This document shows, one piece after another, positions 1 to 8,006 of a stretch of 64,000 bases of DNA. The DNA is taken from assembly GCF_037154015.1 (NCBI RefSeq), contig NZ_JBANRL010000001.1, positions 2,170,001-2,234,000 on the forward strand, read 5' to 3'. Every line of letters begins with the position of its first letter. The stretch's first letter is position 1. This stretch comes from Altererythrobacter aquiaggeris. Lineage in GTDB: Bacteria > Pseudomonadota > Alphaproteobacteria > Sphingomonadales > Sphingomonadaceae. The translations under genes and the position numbers were made by a program. The notes below the pieces were generated by a model that saw nothing but the letters and a program-made list of their open reading frames with translations, had not been told where the DNA came from and did no database searches.

Positions 1-393
1 AACGTTTTTATCGGCAGTTGCACGAATAGCCGGATCGAAGATTTACGAGCTGCGGCGGCAGTGCTTAGGGGGCGCCACAAGTCGAGCACCGTGAAATGGG
101 CGATCGTCGTGCCCGGATCGGGTCTGGTGAAGCGGCAGGCCGAGGCGGAGGGGCTCGACAAGATCTTTACCGATGCGGGGCTCGAATGGCGCGAACCGGG
201 TTGTTCCGCCTGTCTGGGGATGAACCCCGACAAGGTTCCGGCGGGCGAACGTTGTGCTTCGACCAGCAACCGCAACTTCGTCGGTCGCCAAGGGCCCGGC
301 TCGCGGACCCATCTGGTCAGCCCCGCAATGGCAGCAGCCGCAGCGGTTATGGGCCATCTGACGGACGTTCGAACACTGAACCTTGCCGAATAA
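1..393 (+). CDS. leuC: 3-isopropylmalate dehydratase large subunit, C-terminal part
   Basis: The large subunit of isopropylmalate isomerase converts 2- to 3-isopropylmalate in leucine synthesis and carries the 4Fe-4S cluster. Only the last 130 residues are in the window, read in frame from base 1. The three cluster ligands of the aconitase family are visible: Cys7 in GSCTNSR, and Cys68 and Cys71 in CSACLGMN, with residue numbers counted from the window edge. The C-terminal [16 protein letters not shown] stretch is also typical of LeuC. A 54-aa ORF and leuD follow on the same strand, consistent with a leu operon. The missing N-terminus is a window effect, not a truncation. Confidence 0.97.
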   Translation, partial: NVFIGSCTNSRIEDLRAAAAVLRGRHKSSTVKWAIVVPGSGLVKRQAEAEGLDKIFTDAGLEWREPGCSACLGMNPDKVPAGERCASTSNRNFVGRQGPGSRTHLVSPAMAAAAAVMGHLTDVRTLNLAE

Positions 394-442
394 ATCGGCT
401 AAACCACTTGTCAGTCCGCCTATCGCGTAGCATCTAAACATT

Positions 443-607
443 ATGACAAAACGCACTCCAGGTAGCATGGGCGGCAAAGCCACTATCGCAGGCGCCATCG
501 GTTCCGCGGCAATCGCAGCAGCTGTTCTTTACGCCAGCCGGCGCAAGGAAAAGAAAGAGCCGCCAAAAACCTCGACCGCGCCAAAACAGAAGCCGGAAAC
601 GGACTAG
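443..607 (+). CDS. Small membrane-anchored protein between leuC and leuD (54 aa)
   Basis: This ORF runs from ATG 443 to TAG 605-607. It encodes 54 residues: a short basic N-terminus, one hydrophobic Gly/Ala-rich segment (about residues 13-32), then a charged Lys/Pro-rich tail ([10 protein letters not shown] onward). It would be a single-span membrane protein with a basic cytoplasmic tail. Its stop overlaps the GTG start of leuD by one base (TAGTG), which suggests translational coupling. I do not recognise a family with a known function. Its position in the leu operon is suggestive, but a link to leucine synthesis is only inference. Confidence 0.7.
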   Translation: MTKRTPGSMGGKATIAGAIGSAAIAAAVLYASRRKEKKEPPKTSTAPKQKPETD

Positions 608-1221
608 TGGAAAGTCTGGTCGAGGTCGAAGGACGGGCGATCCCGCTGGGGCGCAAAAATATCGACACCGATCTGATCATTCCCGCCCGCTGGCTGAAAA
701 CCGTCACGCGCAGCGGTTTGGGCGAAGGCGCGTTCGAAACATTGCGCGCCGATCCCGACAACATCTTCGATCGTGCTGAATTCGCCGGCGCGCCGATATT
801 GATCGCCGGGGATAATTTCGGCTGCGGATCAAGCCGTGAACATGCCGCATGGGCGCTGCTGGATATGGGAATTCGCGCCGTGATCGCACCCTCGTTCTCG
901 GATATTTTTGCAGGCAATGCTTTCAAGAACGGCATTCTGACCGTCGCGCTGCCACAGGACCAGGTCAACCGGCTGCTGGAAGTTGCTGTAAACGACCCGA
1001 TTGCGATCGATCTGGAGCGCCAGATTGTGACGACTGGATTTCAGGACCGTTTCAGTTTTGAAATCGACCCGTTTCGCAAGACTTGCCTGCTGCAAGGCCT
1101 CGACGAAGTCGGCCTGACAATGGCACGCGAGGATGCAATCGCCAAATACGAAGCCCGGGGGGCCGCGCAAATGCCGTGGCTGGCCAAAGGTAATACGAAT
1201 TTACACGGAGAGATCGCATGA
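607..1221 (+). CDS. leuD: 3-isopropylmalate dehydratase small subunit
   Basis: LeuD is the swivel-domain subunit that pairs with LeuC in leucine biosynthesis. The 204-residue length is normal. Family signatures are [17 protein letters not shown] near residues 15-30 and the substrate-loop motif [15 protein letters not shown] near residues 75-90. Translation starts at GTG, overlapping the preceding small ORF by one base. The stop overlaps the next gene's ATG (ATGA at 1218-1221), so leuC, the small ORF, leuD and the oxidoreductase look like one transcript. Confidence 0.97.
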   Translation: MESLVEVEGRAIPLGRKNIDTDLIIPARWLKTVTRSGLGEGAFETLRADPDNIFDRAEFAGAPILIAGDNFGCGSSREHAAWALLDMGIRAVIAPSFSDIFAGNAFKNGILTVALPQDQVNRLLEVAVNDPIAIDLERQIVTTGFQDRFSFEIDPFRKTCLLQGLDEVGLTMAREDAIAKYEARGAAQMPWLAKGNTNLHGEIA

Positions 1222-2219
1222 AAGCCCTCAGAAGCCACGAAACTGGCGGACCGGAAACTCTGAAGCTTGACGAGATCGACGCCCCCGCGCCGGGCAAAGG
1301 CGAAGTTCTTGTGGCGGTCAAAGCGTGCGCGATCAACTTCCCCGACACGTTGATTATCCGCGATATGTACCAGATGAAGCCGCCCCGCCCCTTCGCACCC
1401 GGCGGCGAAATTTCCGGCGTCATCGAAGCGCTGGGTGAAGAAGTCACAGGCTGGAATGTCGGCGACAGGGTGCTTGCCGGCATCGGATCGGGCGGATTGT
1501 CCGAAAAGGTCGTAGTGAACGCGAGGGTGCTTTTCAGGGTACCGGAGGGCGTGTCCTTCGAAACGGCGGCCAGCATCATGCTGACATATGGCACCAACAT
1601 ACACGGGCTGAAGGATCGCGGCCGTATCAAGGAAGGCGATACGCTGCTGGTCCTTGGCGCGGCTGGCGGTATCGGTCTGTCGGCTATCGAGCTCGGGAAG
1701 GCATATGGCGCACGCGTTGTCGCCGCAGTGTCCAGCGAGGAAAAGGCCGAGGTATGCCGCCAGGTCGGCGCTGACGAAATTGTCATCTACCCGCGCGCTC
1801 CGTTTGATAAAGACACATCAAAGGCCGTTGCAAACCAGTTCAAGGCAGCTTGCGGCGCAGAAGGCGCGAATATCATCTATGACGTGGTCGGCGGCGATTA
1901 TTCGGAACCTGCCTTGCGTTCGATAGCTTGGGAAGGGCGCTTCCTTGTGGTCGGCTTCCCCGCCGGAATTGCCAGAATGCCGCTGAACCTCACTTTGCTG
2001 AAAAGCTGCGATATCGCGGGTGTATTCTGGGGTGCATTTGCTGCGCGCGAGCCAGCAAAGAACGCCGCCAACATCGCCGAACTGTTCGATTTGCTGAAAG
2101 CCGGAAAGATCAATCCGATGATTTCGGAGACTTTTCCGCTGGAACGCGGCGGCGAGGCGATAGCAAAACTCGCAAATCGTGAAGCTATCGGCAAACTTGT
2201 GGTAACAATGGACGCATGA
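1218..2219 (+). CDS. NADPH:quinone oxidoreductase family protein (zinc-free MDR)
   Basis: A medium-chain dehydrogenase/reductase of 333 residues. The N-terminal GroES-like domain has the quinone-reductase pattern [17 protein letters not shown], and the Rossmann motif [20 protein letters not shown] lies near residues 146-165. The Cys/His zinc ligands of alcohol dehydrogenases are absent, so it belongs to the zinc-independent quinone oxidoreductase/crotonyl-CoA reductase-like branch. It should reduce quinones or enals with NADPH in the cytosol; the true substrate is unknown. Its ATG overlaps the leuD stop (ATGA), so it is probably co-transcribed, although no leucine-pathway role is known. Confidence 0.9.
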   Translation: MKALRSHETGGPETLKLDEIDAPAPGKGEVLVAVKACAINFPDTLIIRDMYQMKPPRPFAPGGEISGVIEALGEEVTGWNVGDRVLAGIGSGGLSEKVVVNARVLFRVPEGVSFETAASIMLTYGTNIHGLKDRGRIKEGDTLLVLGAAGGIGLSAIELGKAYGARVVAAVSSEEKAEVCRQVGADEIVIYPRAPFDKDTSKAVANQFKAACGAEGANIIYDVVGGDYSEPALRSIAWEGRFLVVGFPAGIARMPLNLTLLKSCDIAGVFWGAFAAREPAKNAANIAELFDLLKAGKINPMISETFPLERGGEAIAKLANREAIGKLVVTMDA

Positions 2220-2274
2220 TCTGTGCATAGGCCCGTCCGAGCCGTGCCTCGAACCAGTATATCAGGAGCCAGAA

Positions 2275-2598
2275 ATGACCGATTTCAGTGATCGCCAGAA
2301 AGGCGAAGAAGCCAAATACGCCCGCGACGAAGAAATGGAATTCCGCGTCGCCGCCCGCCGCAACAAATTGTTAGGCCACTGGGCGTCCGAAAAAATGGGC
2401 CTGACCGAGGAAGAAACCGACGCCTATGCCAAGGCCGTCGTCCAGGCTGATTTTGAAGAGGCCGGCGACGAAGACGTCATTCGCAAATTGCTGGGCGATC
2501 TCACCGCTGCAGGTGTCGATGTGGACGAGGCAGGCGTGCGCGCCGCTCTGGAAGAAAAAAACGTCGAAGCGCGCCGCCAGCTGATGGGCGGGGTCTGA
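2275..2598 (+). CDS. F1Fo-ATPase inhibitor subunit zeta (DUF1476)
   Basis: A 107-residue, highly charged, mostly helical protein matching the alphaproteobacterial zeta family. That family binds F1-ATPase and blocks ATP hydrolysis, taking the place of mitochondrial IF1 and epsilon control. The family pattern is clear: FSDRQKGEEAKYARDEE at the N-terminus (the inhibitory segment), then RRNKLLGHWASEKMGL and a C-terminal four-helix part ending LEEKNVEARRQLMG. A Shine-Dalgarno AGGAG lies just before ATG 2275. BolA and Grx4 genes follow closely on the same strand. Confidence 0.92.
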   Translation: MTDFSDRQKGEEAKYARDEEMEFRVAARRNKLLGHWASEKMGLTEEETDAYAKAVVQADFEEAGDEDVIRKLLGDLTAAGVDVDEAGVRAALEEKNVEARRQLMGGV

Positions 2599-2602
2599 TT
2601 TC

Positions 2603-2845
2603 ATGCCGATGTCAGGCACCGAAATAGAAGAAATGATAAAAACGGCCATTCCCGATGCAAATGTCGAAATGACCGATCTGGCCGGTGACGGTGATCACTG
2701 GGCCGCGCGCGTCACATCGGCAGCTTTCGCCGGCAAGACCCGCGTTCAGCAACATAAAATGGTTTATCAGGCGCTGGACGGGCGGATGGGGGGCGTGCTG
2801 CACGCCTTGCAACTGACCACCGCCGTCCCCACTTCCGCTGCATAA
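2603..2845 (+). CDS. BolA family protein
   Basis: An 80-residue BolA-like protein. It has the class-II KH-like fold pattern with TDLAGDGDHWAARVTS followed by FAGKTRVQQHKMVYQAL, where the invariant His in the QQHKMVY segment is a likely [2Fe-2S] ligand. BolA proteins form complexes with monothiol glutaredoxins that share an Fe-S cluster and sense or deliver iron-sulfur clusters. The next gene is a CGFS monothiol glutaredoxin 24 bases downstream, which strongly supports that pairing. The short form resembles IbaG/BolA2 rather than the morphogene BolA. An alternative start is the second Met, two codons in. Confidence 0.92.
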   Translation: MPMSGTEIEEMIKTAIPDANVEMTDLAGDGDHWAARVTSAAFAGKTRVQQHKMVYQALDGRMGGVLHALQLTTAVPTSAA

Positions 2846-2869
2846 GAAATCGCTTCCAAGGCCAATACC

Positions 2870-3199
2870 ATGTCCGATATAAATGACCGAATTTCCAAAA
2901 TCGTTTCCGGCGCCGACGTCGTGCTGTTTATGAAAGGCACACCGCTGTTTCCGCAATGTGGTTTTTCAAACAAGGCGACAGCAATTCTTGATCATTGCGG
3001 GGTTGCTTTTGAAAGCGTCGATGTTTTGCAGGATCAGGAAATCCGGCAGGGTATCAAAACATTCTCCGATTGGCCGACGATCCCGCAACTCTACGTAAAG
3101 GGCGAGTTCGTGGGCGGCAGCGACATCATGATGGAAATGCACGAAGCAGGCGAGCTTCAGCAATTGCTCGACGAGAAAAATGTCGCGAAAGCAGAGTAG
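2870..3199 (+). CDS. grxD: Monothiol glutaredoxin Grx4
   Basis: A 109-residue CGFS-type glutaredoxin. The active site PLFPQCGFSNKA puts the single catalytic/ligand Cys at position 30. WPTIPQLYVKGEFVGGSDI is the glutathione-binding region. Such proteins bind a [2Fe-2S] cluster with glutathione and form heterodimers with BolA proteins, here encoded immediately upstream. The gene closes this short operon, since a strong intrinsic terminator follows at 3244-3277. Confidence 0.96.
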   Translation: MSDINDRISKIVSGADVVLFMKGTPLFPQCGFSNKATAILDHCGVAFESVDVLQDQEIRQGIKTFSDWPTIPQLYVKGEFVGGSDIMMEMHEAGELQQLLDEKNVAKAE

Positions 3200-3243
3200 G
3201 TTCAGCCGCGATCCCGTTGCGGCAGAAAAAACACCAGACATAA

Positions 3244-3277
3244 AAAAGGCCCACCGGGACAAGGTGGGCCTTTTCTT
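3244..3277 (+). terminator. Intrinsic terminator after grxD
   Basis: A 12-bp perfect stem (AAAAGGCCCACC paired with GGTGGGCCTTTT), a 7-base loop and a following T-rich tract (TTTTCTTTT). It lies 45 bases after the grxD stop, and the A/T ends mean it could also act from the opposite strand. Confidence 0.92.
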
Positions 3278-3503
3278 TTCGGGGAGATGGGGCCTGGGGA
3301 CACCAGGGGTATTTGGATAGGCCCACCTCATTCGAAGACCAGATACGTGTAACTATGCACAGTGCGTGCCAGTTTTAACAAACGGCTGAAATCTGTCCCT
3401 CTACTGGTCAGGTCGCGGCCGGAACTTTAAGTAAGTGTAAAATTTTCCGACATTTCGGATCGACCCTTGGCAAGTGCCGGTTCTGTCCGCAAACAGGGCG
3501 CAT
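3278..3503. other. Intergenic stretch before the Nudix gene
   Basis: Together with the terminator, bases 3200-3503 form a gap of about 300 bases. It holds a short hairpin (CCTGG/CCAGG near 3293-3307), one GTGTAAC heptamer (3347-3353) and AT-richer sequence around 3420-3450 that could carry the promoter of the Nudix gene. I see no supported ORF or RNA. Confidence 0.5.
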
Positions 3504-4289
3504 ATGGACAAATCTGAAAAACCCGACCGCGCGCTTGCGATACCCGCTGCGACAGTCGTGATATTCCGCCACGCGGGTGCGGGCGGACCGCCAGAATTGT
3601 TGATGGTGATACGTTCGCGCAAAATGGCTTTCGCAGCCGGTGCTGCGGTATTTCCCGGCGGGCGGGTCGATGCCGAGGACTATGAGCTTGCAGCCGCAAT
3701 GGAAAGCGCCGTGCCGATCGATGAATTGGCTCACCGGATCGCTGCCATCCGCGAGACGCTGGAAGAAACCGGTCTCGTCATCGGCGTGAAAGGGGATGTG
3801 AACGCTGCAATCGCGGTCGATGCGCGCAAGATGCTTCTGGAGGCGGGATCGCTTGCGCCGGTGCTAGCGCAGTTCGATTGGCAAATCGACGAGGCAGCCA
3901 TTGTACCGTTTGCCCGGTGGTATCCCAAGAACGAGAAGCTGTCGCGGGTCTTCGACACCCGGTTTTACCTCGCCGATCTGGGCACCGGTGCGGTCGATAT
4001 TGCGGTCGATGAAACCGAAAACTCAAAATTGTTCTGGGCCAGTGCACAGCAGGCACTCGAAATGAGCGCAAAGGGTGACATCGGGATCATCTTCCCGACC
4101 CGCAGGAACCTGGAACGGCTTGCTTTATTCGATGATTTTGCGGCGGCAGAGGCGCAGTGCCGCGCCATCCCGGTAGAGACGGTGATCCCCTTCATCACCG
4201 GCGAGGGAGATGACCGCCAGCTGCAGATACCCGAAGGCCTGGGTTATCCGATCACCAGCGAACCGCTGGAAAGCGTTCTGCGGGGATAA
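3504..4289 (+). CDS. Nudix hydrolase
   Basis: A 261-residue Nudix hydrolase of the larger NUDT19-like type. The Nudix core is split by an insertion: AAVFPGGRVDAEDYE comes early and the catalytic helix AAIRETLEETGLVIG follows about 35 residues later, with the metal-binding RExxEE glutamates present. Such enzymes cleave nucleoside diphosphate-X substrates such as CoA or nucleotide sugars; the substrate here is unknown. I chose ATG 3504. An in-frame GTG at 3474 would add ten residues, and neither has a strong ribosome site. A tRNA gene on the other strand follows two bases after the stop. Confidence 0.85.
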   Translation: MDKSEKPDRALAIPAATVVIFRHAGAGGPPELLMVIRSRKMAFAAGAAVFPGGRVDAEDYELAAAMESAVPIDELAHRIAAIRETLEETGLVIGVKGDVNAAIAVDARKMLLEAGSLAPVLAQFDWQIDEAAIVPFARWYPKNEKLSRVFDTRFYLADLGTGAVDIAVDETENSKLFWASAQQALEMSAKGDIGIIFPTRRNLERLALFDDFAAAEAQCRAIPVETVIPFITGEGDDRQLQIPEGLGYPITSEPLESVLRG

Positions 4290-4290
4290 T

Positions 4291-4367
4291 TGGTGCGCCC
4301 GGCAGGACTCGAACCTGCTACCTCAAGATTAGAAGTCTCGCGCTCTATCCAGATGAGCTACGGGCGC
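4291..4367 (-). tRNA. tRNA-Arg(UCU)
   Basis: The minus strand gives a 77-nt cloverleaf that includes an encoded CCA. The 7-bp acceptor is GCGCCCG/CGGGCGC, the D-stem is GCTC/GAGC and the anticodon loop is CTTCTAA on stem CGAGA/TCTTG. The T-arm contains GGTTCGAGTCC. Anticodon TCT reads AGA/AGG arginine codons, which should be rare in this GC-rich genome. Confidence 0.96.
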
Positions 4368-4426
4368 ACGCCAAGCGCCCCATAGCGCGGTTTGCGCAGC
4401 GCGCAAATCATCGGTAGTGGCGATTG

Positions 4427-5167
4427 ATGGATAACACCCCCGATCAAGCCGAAGCGGCCGCAGCAGAACGGCGCAATTTTCGCTACTTCGATTTCGTCAT
4501 GGCAGCATTTGTCACTATCCTGCTGCTTTCCAACGTGATCGGTGCCGGCAAGGCTGCTGCCATCGATATCCCGTATTTCGGCCACGTGGCATTCGGTGCC
4601 GGCCTGCTGTTTTTCCCGATAAGCTATATTATCGGGGACATACTCACCGAAGTGTACGGCTATCCCTATGCTCGCCGCTGCATCTGGGCGGGTTTTTCAG
4701 CGCTGGTGTTCATGGCGTTCATGGCCTGGGCGGTGGTTGCCATGCCGCCAGCAGACAATTGGGGAAATCAGGCGGCCTACGAGGCAGTGTTCGGCCAAGT
4801 GCCGCGGATAGTCGGCGCATCGATTATCGCGTTCTGGGCTGGCGAGTTCGTCAATTCCTATGTGCTGGCGCGCATGAAAGTCTGGACCCGCGGCAAGGCA
4901 TTGTGGAGCAGGACGATCGGCTCCACCATTGTCGGACAGGGCGTTGACAGTGCCCTGTTCTATCCGCTCGCATTCCTGGGAGCGGAGGGATGGACGACAC
5001 AGCTGGTCGTGACACTGGCGCTGACGCAGTGGGCACTGAAAACCTCATGGGAAGTGCTGCTGACGCCGCTGACTTACGCCGTGGTAGGCTGGCTCAAGCG
5101 CCGCGAAGGCGTGGAGATTTTCGACACGGACACGAACTTTTCGCCATTTGCCAAATCGGCGCGTTAG
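4427..5167 (+). CDS. Queuosine precursor transporter (VUT/YhhQ family)
   Basis: A polytopic inner-membrane protein of 246 residues with about six hydrophobic segments. It carries family signatures of the YhhQ/DUF165 group: LLLSNVIGAGKAA near residues 30-45, FPISYIIGDILTEVYGY near 64-80, WAGEFVNSY and SRTIGSTIVGQGVDSALFYP. YhhQ proteins import queuosine precursors (preQ0/preQ1) used for tRNA wobble modification. I prefer ATG 4427; an in-frame TTG sits directly before it. It stands alone between a tRNA gene and a convergent CoA-lyase gene whose stop region it overlaps by four bases. Confidence 0.92.
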   Translation: MDNTPDQAEAAAAERRNFRYFDFVMAAFVTILLLSNVIGAGKAAAIDIPYFGHVAFGAGLLFFPISYIIGDILTEVYGYPYARRCIWAGFSALVFMAFMAWAVVAMPPADNWGNQAAYEAVFGQVPRIVGASIIAFWAGEFVNSYVLARMKVWTRGKALWSRTIGSTIVGQGVDSALFYPLAFLGAEGWTTQLVVTLALTQWALKTSWEVLLTPLTYAVVGWLKRREGVEIFDTDTNFSPFAKSAR

Positions 5168-6054
5168 GCCTGCGATGCCTCGTGCAGCACGATTGTCGTC
5201 CGCGCGCTTTTGAGATGCGGAATGTCATACATCTTGCCGTCGATGCCGATGGCTCCGGTGCCGGGCTGCGCTTCGAAAGCAGCGACAATTTTGCGCGCCA
5301 TCGCCACCTCGTCCTTTGAAGGAGAGAAGCTTTCATTGACCGGCACGACCTGCGCGGGATGAATAACCAATCTTCCGGAGAACCCTTCCGCGCGGCCAAG
5401 CCTGCTTTCCGCTCGCAAGCCTTCCTCGTCGCGGAAATCGGCAAAAAGAGTGTCGATTGCCGGCACGCCTGCGGCATGCGCGGCAAGCAAGACCTGAGCC
5501 CGGACCATCTGATAGGTGTACATCCATGAACCATCCGGCATCCGGTTGCCCTGCCCGCCAACCGCGGCAGCCAGATCTTCCGCCCCCCAAGTCAGACCGG
5601 CCAGCCGTTCCAGCCCGGCATAGGCAAATTCCCCCAGACTGAACGGGGCGATCGCCGTTTCTGTGGCGACAGGAATGATCTTTATTTTCCCACGATCAAT
5701 TCCGGACTGCACTTCCAGAGCATCGATATAATGCGACAATTGCTCGACATCGGCGGGTCCGTCGGTTTTGGGCTGCATGATACCGTCAGGTTCATGGCCG
5801 ATCACCGCGACCAGATCATCAAGCGTCAGTCCGGTGCCGAGCGGATTTACGCGCACCCAGATCTGCATCTTGCGCCCGGCTTTTGGCCGGTCTTGCAGAA
5901 ACTTTCCAACCAGCATGCGCGCGGCGGGTTTGTTGTCTTCCGCAACCGCATCCTCGAGATCGAGAATAACCGCATCGGCGCCGCACGTATCGGCTTTGGC
6001 CAGTTTTTTCACGCTATCGCCGGGAATGAACATCAGCGAGCGAAGCGGGGTCAT
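5164..6054 (-). CDS. HpcH/HpaI-type CoA ester lyase (citrate lyase beta-like)
   Basis: A TIM-barrel C-C lyase of the citrate lyase beta/malyl-CoA lyase family, 296 residues. The start RSLMFIPGDS binds CoA, VILDLEDAVAEDNK carries the metal-binding acid, VRVNPLGTGLT has the catalytic Arg, and WGAEDLAAAVGG and RLVIHPAQV are also family motifs. It would cleave or form a malyl-CoA-like hydroxyacyl-CoA thioester. The start is set at ATG 6054: a perfect AGGAGG lies upstream and the ATG overlaps the stop of the MaoC gene (ATGA). An in-frame upstream start would lack that ribosome site. The MaoC hydratase partner suggests a beta-hydroxyacyl-CoA step as in mesaconyl/methylmalyl-CoA chemistry; the substrate is inferred. 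Confidence 0.9.
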   Translation of the reverse strand: MTPLRSLMFIPGDSVKKLAKADTCGADAVILDLEDAVAEDNKPAARMLVGKFLQDRPKAGRKMQIWVRVNPLGTGLTLDDLVAVIGHEPDGIMQPKTDGPADVEQLSHYIDALEVQSGIDRGKIKIIPVATETAIAPFSLGEFAYAGLERLAGLTWGAEDLAAAVGGQGNRMPDGSWMYTYQMVRAQVLLAAHAAGVPAIDTLFADFRDEEGLRAESRLGRAEGFSGRLVIHPAQVVPVNESFSPSKDEVAMARKIVAAFEAQPGTGAIGIDGKMYDIPHLKSARTTIVLHEASQA

Positions 6055-6506
6055 GCTGCAGGCCTCCTGAGTTGCAGCCCGCTGCGTTTGCAACTGCCGA
6101 CCAGAATATCGTTCTGGTTAAACGCACGGTGGGCATAAGTCACGATGCCGGCATTGGGCCGCGATTTGCTTGCTCGCAAATCCAGAACCTCGGTTTCGAT
6201 CCGCAAGGTATCACCGATAAATACCGGGGCCGGAAAGCGCACCTCGTCCCACCCCAAATTCGCAACGGCAGTGCCCAGCGTCGTGTCGCCCACCGACACG
6301 CCGACCATCAGCCCCAACGTAAAGGTCGAATTCACGATAATCTGGCCGAAATCGGTGCCTTTCATATATTCGGCATCGAGATGCAGCTGCGCGGGATTGT
6401 GCGTAAGCGCCGAAAACATGACATTGTCGGTTTCGGTGACTGTGCGCCTGATGGCGTGGTGGAATACCCGGCCAACTTCCAGTTCATCAAACCACACACC
6501 TGCCAT
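6051..6506 (-). CDS. MaoC family dehydratase (hot-dog fold)
   Basis: A 151-residue hot-dog hydratase. The R-specific enoyl-CoA hydratase pattern is visible: TETDNVMFSALTHNPAQLHLD (Asp and His of the hydratase 2 motif) and a mid-protein NSTFTLGLMVGVSVGD. It probably hydrates or dehydrates an acyl-CoA thioester. Its stop overlaps the start of the CoA ester lyase, so the two proteins are likely made together and act on sequential substrates, as in the mesaconyl-C4/methylmalyl-CoA pairs of other bacteria. The exact substrate cannot be read from sequence. Confidence 0.9.
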   Translation of the reverse strand: MAGVWFDELEVGRVFHHAIRRTVTETDNVMFSALTHNPAQLHLDAEYMKGTDFGQIIVNSTFTLGLMVGVSVGDTTLGTAVANLGWDEVRFPAPVFIGDTLRIETEVLDLRASKSRPNAGIVTYAHRAFNQNDILVGSCKRSGLQLRRPAA

Positions 6507-6595
6507 AACGACTTCCCGAAGATTGTAACGTGCAAGCCCTAACCGGGCGGATGGATGCCAGCAAGATTACCCGGCAAACCGCAAATCACGGCCAG

Positions 6596-7918
6596 TCAGC
6601 CGATCCATGGCCCCTTGATCGCGACGGTCATCGTCGGGCTGTAAATATTGACGAACATCGTCTTGCCATCAGGCGAGAAGCAGGCACCGGCAAGTTCGGT
6701 CTGTTTGTGCAGCTTCGCCAGAGGATAGACTTCGCCCTGCGGCGTCAATCCGCGAAGATGGTTATCGACCACGTCGGTGTACTGGTCCTCACATATAACC
6801 AGATGGCCATTGGGCGCCACACATAGATTATCGCCATAATTGAACTGTTCGGGATCGGTGCTTTCGAAAAACAGATGGATGCGGTCAGCGCCGCCGTTAT
6901 GCCCCGGGACCAGCCGGAATATCTGGCCCAGACCTGCTGCGCCGCCCGATGTGCAGCAGAAATACAGTTCGCCGTCACCATAATGCAGGCCTTCGCCGCG
7001 CGCGAATAATGTCGCGCCCAGTGCGGCCCCGCGCTTTCGCAAATCATCGTTCGGGCTTTCGACATTATCCAGTGTGATCCACCGAACATTGTGTTTGCTA
7101 TCGCGCGCGAAAGTCACGTTTTCCTTGTTGCGGCTGTCGGTGATGCCCCCTTCGACCGCGAGGGCTTGCAACACGCCGCCTTTGTCCAGCTCGCCCGGTA
7201 CGGAGGGAATGAAGCGGTAAAACAGACTGTCGCCCTGATCTTCCGTCAAATATACAATTCCGGTTGCCGGATCCACGGCTGCCGCCTCGTGATTGAACCG
7301 GCCCATCGCCGTTAGCGGCCTGGGCTGCGACATGGTTTTGGCGGCGGCAGGAATTTCAAATACGTAACCATGAGCGGGCAAGGCTTCCAGACCGCGCGAA
7401 CCCGGCTCTTCGCAAGTCAGCCAGGTGCCCCACGGGGTTACCCCGCCAGAACAATTCCTCATTGTCCCGGCCATCGATCTGAATTGCTTCTCGACAGCCA
7501 GCGTGCGTGCATCAAGAACAAGCGTTGTCGTCCCGCCTGGCAGGAATGTTCCGTCAGGCAGCTTGCCATATCCGCGCGTCAATTCGGTCCCCGCGCTATC
7601 GCCGGGTACAAGCTCATGATTGCGGACCAGGGCCAGCTTTCCGCCGGGTAGCCTGAAGCAGCCCATACCGTCGGCCTTGTCGGGAACTGTGCCGCCATCG
7701 GTCATCGCATCACCCAGGCGTGAGACGACACGGTAGGAAAAACCCTTTGGCAGATCGAGAACGCCGGCAGGGTCCGGCACGAGATCGCCGTAAGACCGGG
7801 CAGCCGCGGCCGGATTGCCCATATTGCCGCGCGCCATACATCCGCTCGCCAGCAAGGCTGCAAAGGCCGATCCTGTGGCTTTCATGAAAATCCGGCGATC
7901 TGTTTTGAATTCAGGCAT
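6596..7918 (-). CDS. PhoX/DUF839 family phosphatase, Tat-exported lipoprotein
   Basis: About 440 residues of the PhoX/DUF839 beta-propeller family, whose best-known members are calcium/iron alkaline phosphatases. The N-terminus has a twin-arginine motif (DRRIFMKATGSAF) followed by a lipobox-like LLASGC, suggesting Tat export and a lipid-anchored mature protein. Family stretches include FRLPGGKLALVRNHE, CSGGVTPWGTWLTCEE, GRFNHEAAAVDP and FNYGDNLCVAPNGHLVICED. I start at ATG 7918; a TTG six codons upstream is possible. It follows ppx and ppk1 on the same strand, a fitting phosphate-related context, although PhoX activity is not proven for every DUF839 protein. Confidence 0.85.
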   Translation of the reverse strand: MPEFKTDRRIFMKATGSAFAALLASGCMARGNMGNPAAAARSYGDLVPDPAGVLDLPKGFSYRVVSRLGDAMTDGGTVPDKADGMGCFRLPGGKLALVRNHELVPGDSAGTELTRGYGKLPDGTFLPGGTTTLVLDARTLAVEKQFRSMAGTMRNCSGGVTPWGTWLTCEEPGSRGLEALPAHGYVFEIPAAAKTMSQPRPLTAMGRFNHEAAAVDPATGIVYLTEDQGDSLFYRFIPSVPGELDKGGVLQALAVEGGITDSRNKENVTFARDSKHNVRWITLDNVESPNDDLRKRGAALGATLFARGEGLHYGDGELYFCCTSGGAAGLGQIFRLVPGHNGGADRIHLFFESTDPEQFNYGDNLCVAPNGHLVICEDQYTDVVDNHLRGLTPQGEVYPLAKLHKQTELAGACFSPDGKTMFVNIYSPTMTVAIKGPWIG

Positions 7919-8006
7919 TTCATGGTTCCGTTTCAAAAAGGTTTGCGGCGTTCTGATCCTGCAGGATATGGACTAATCAAATCCCGGTCCAGACGGTGCG
8001 CGTGAA

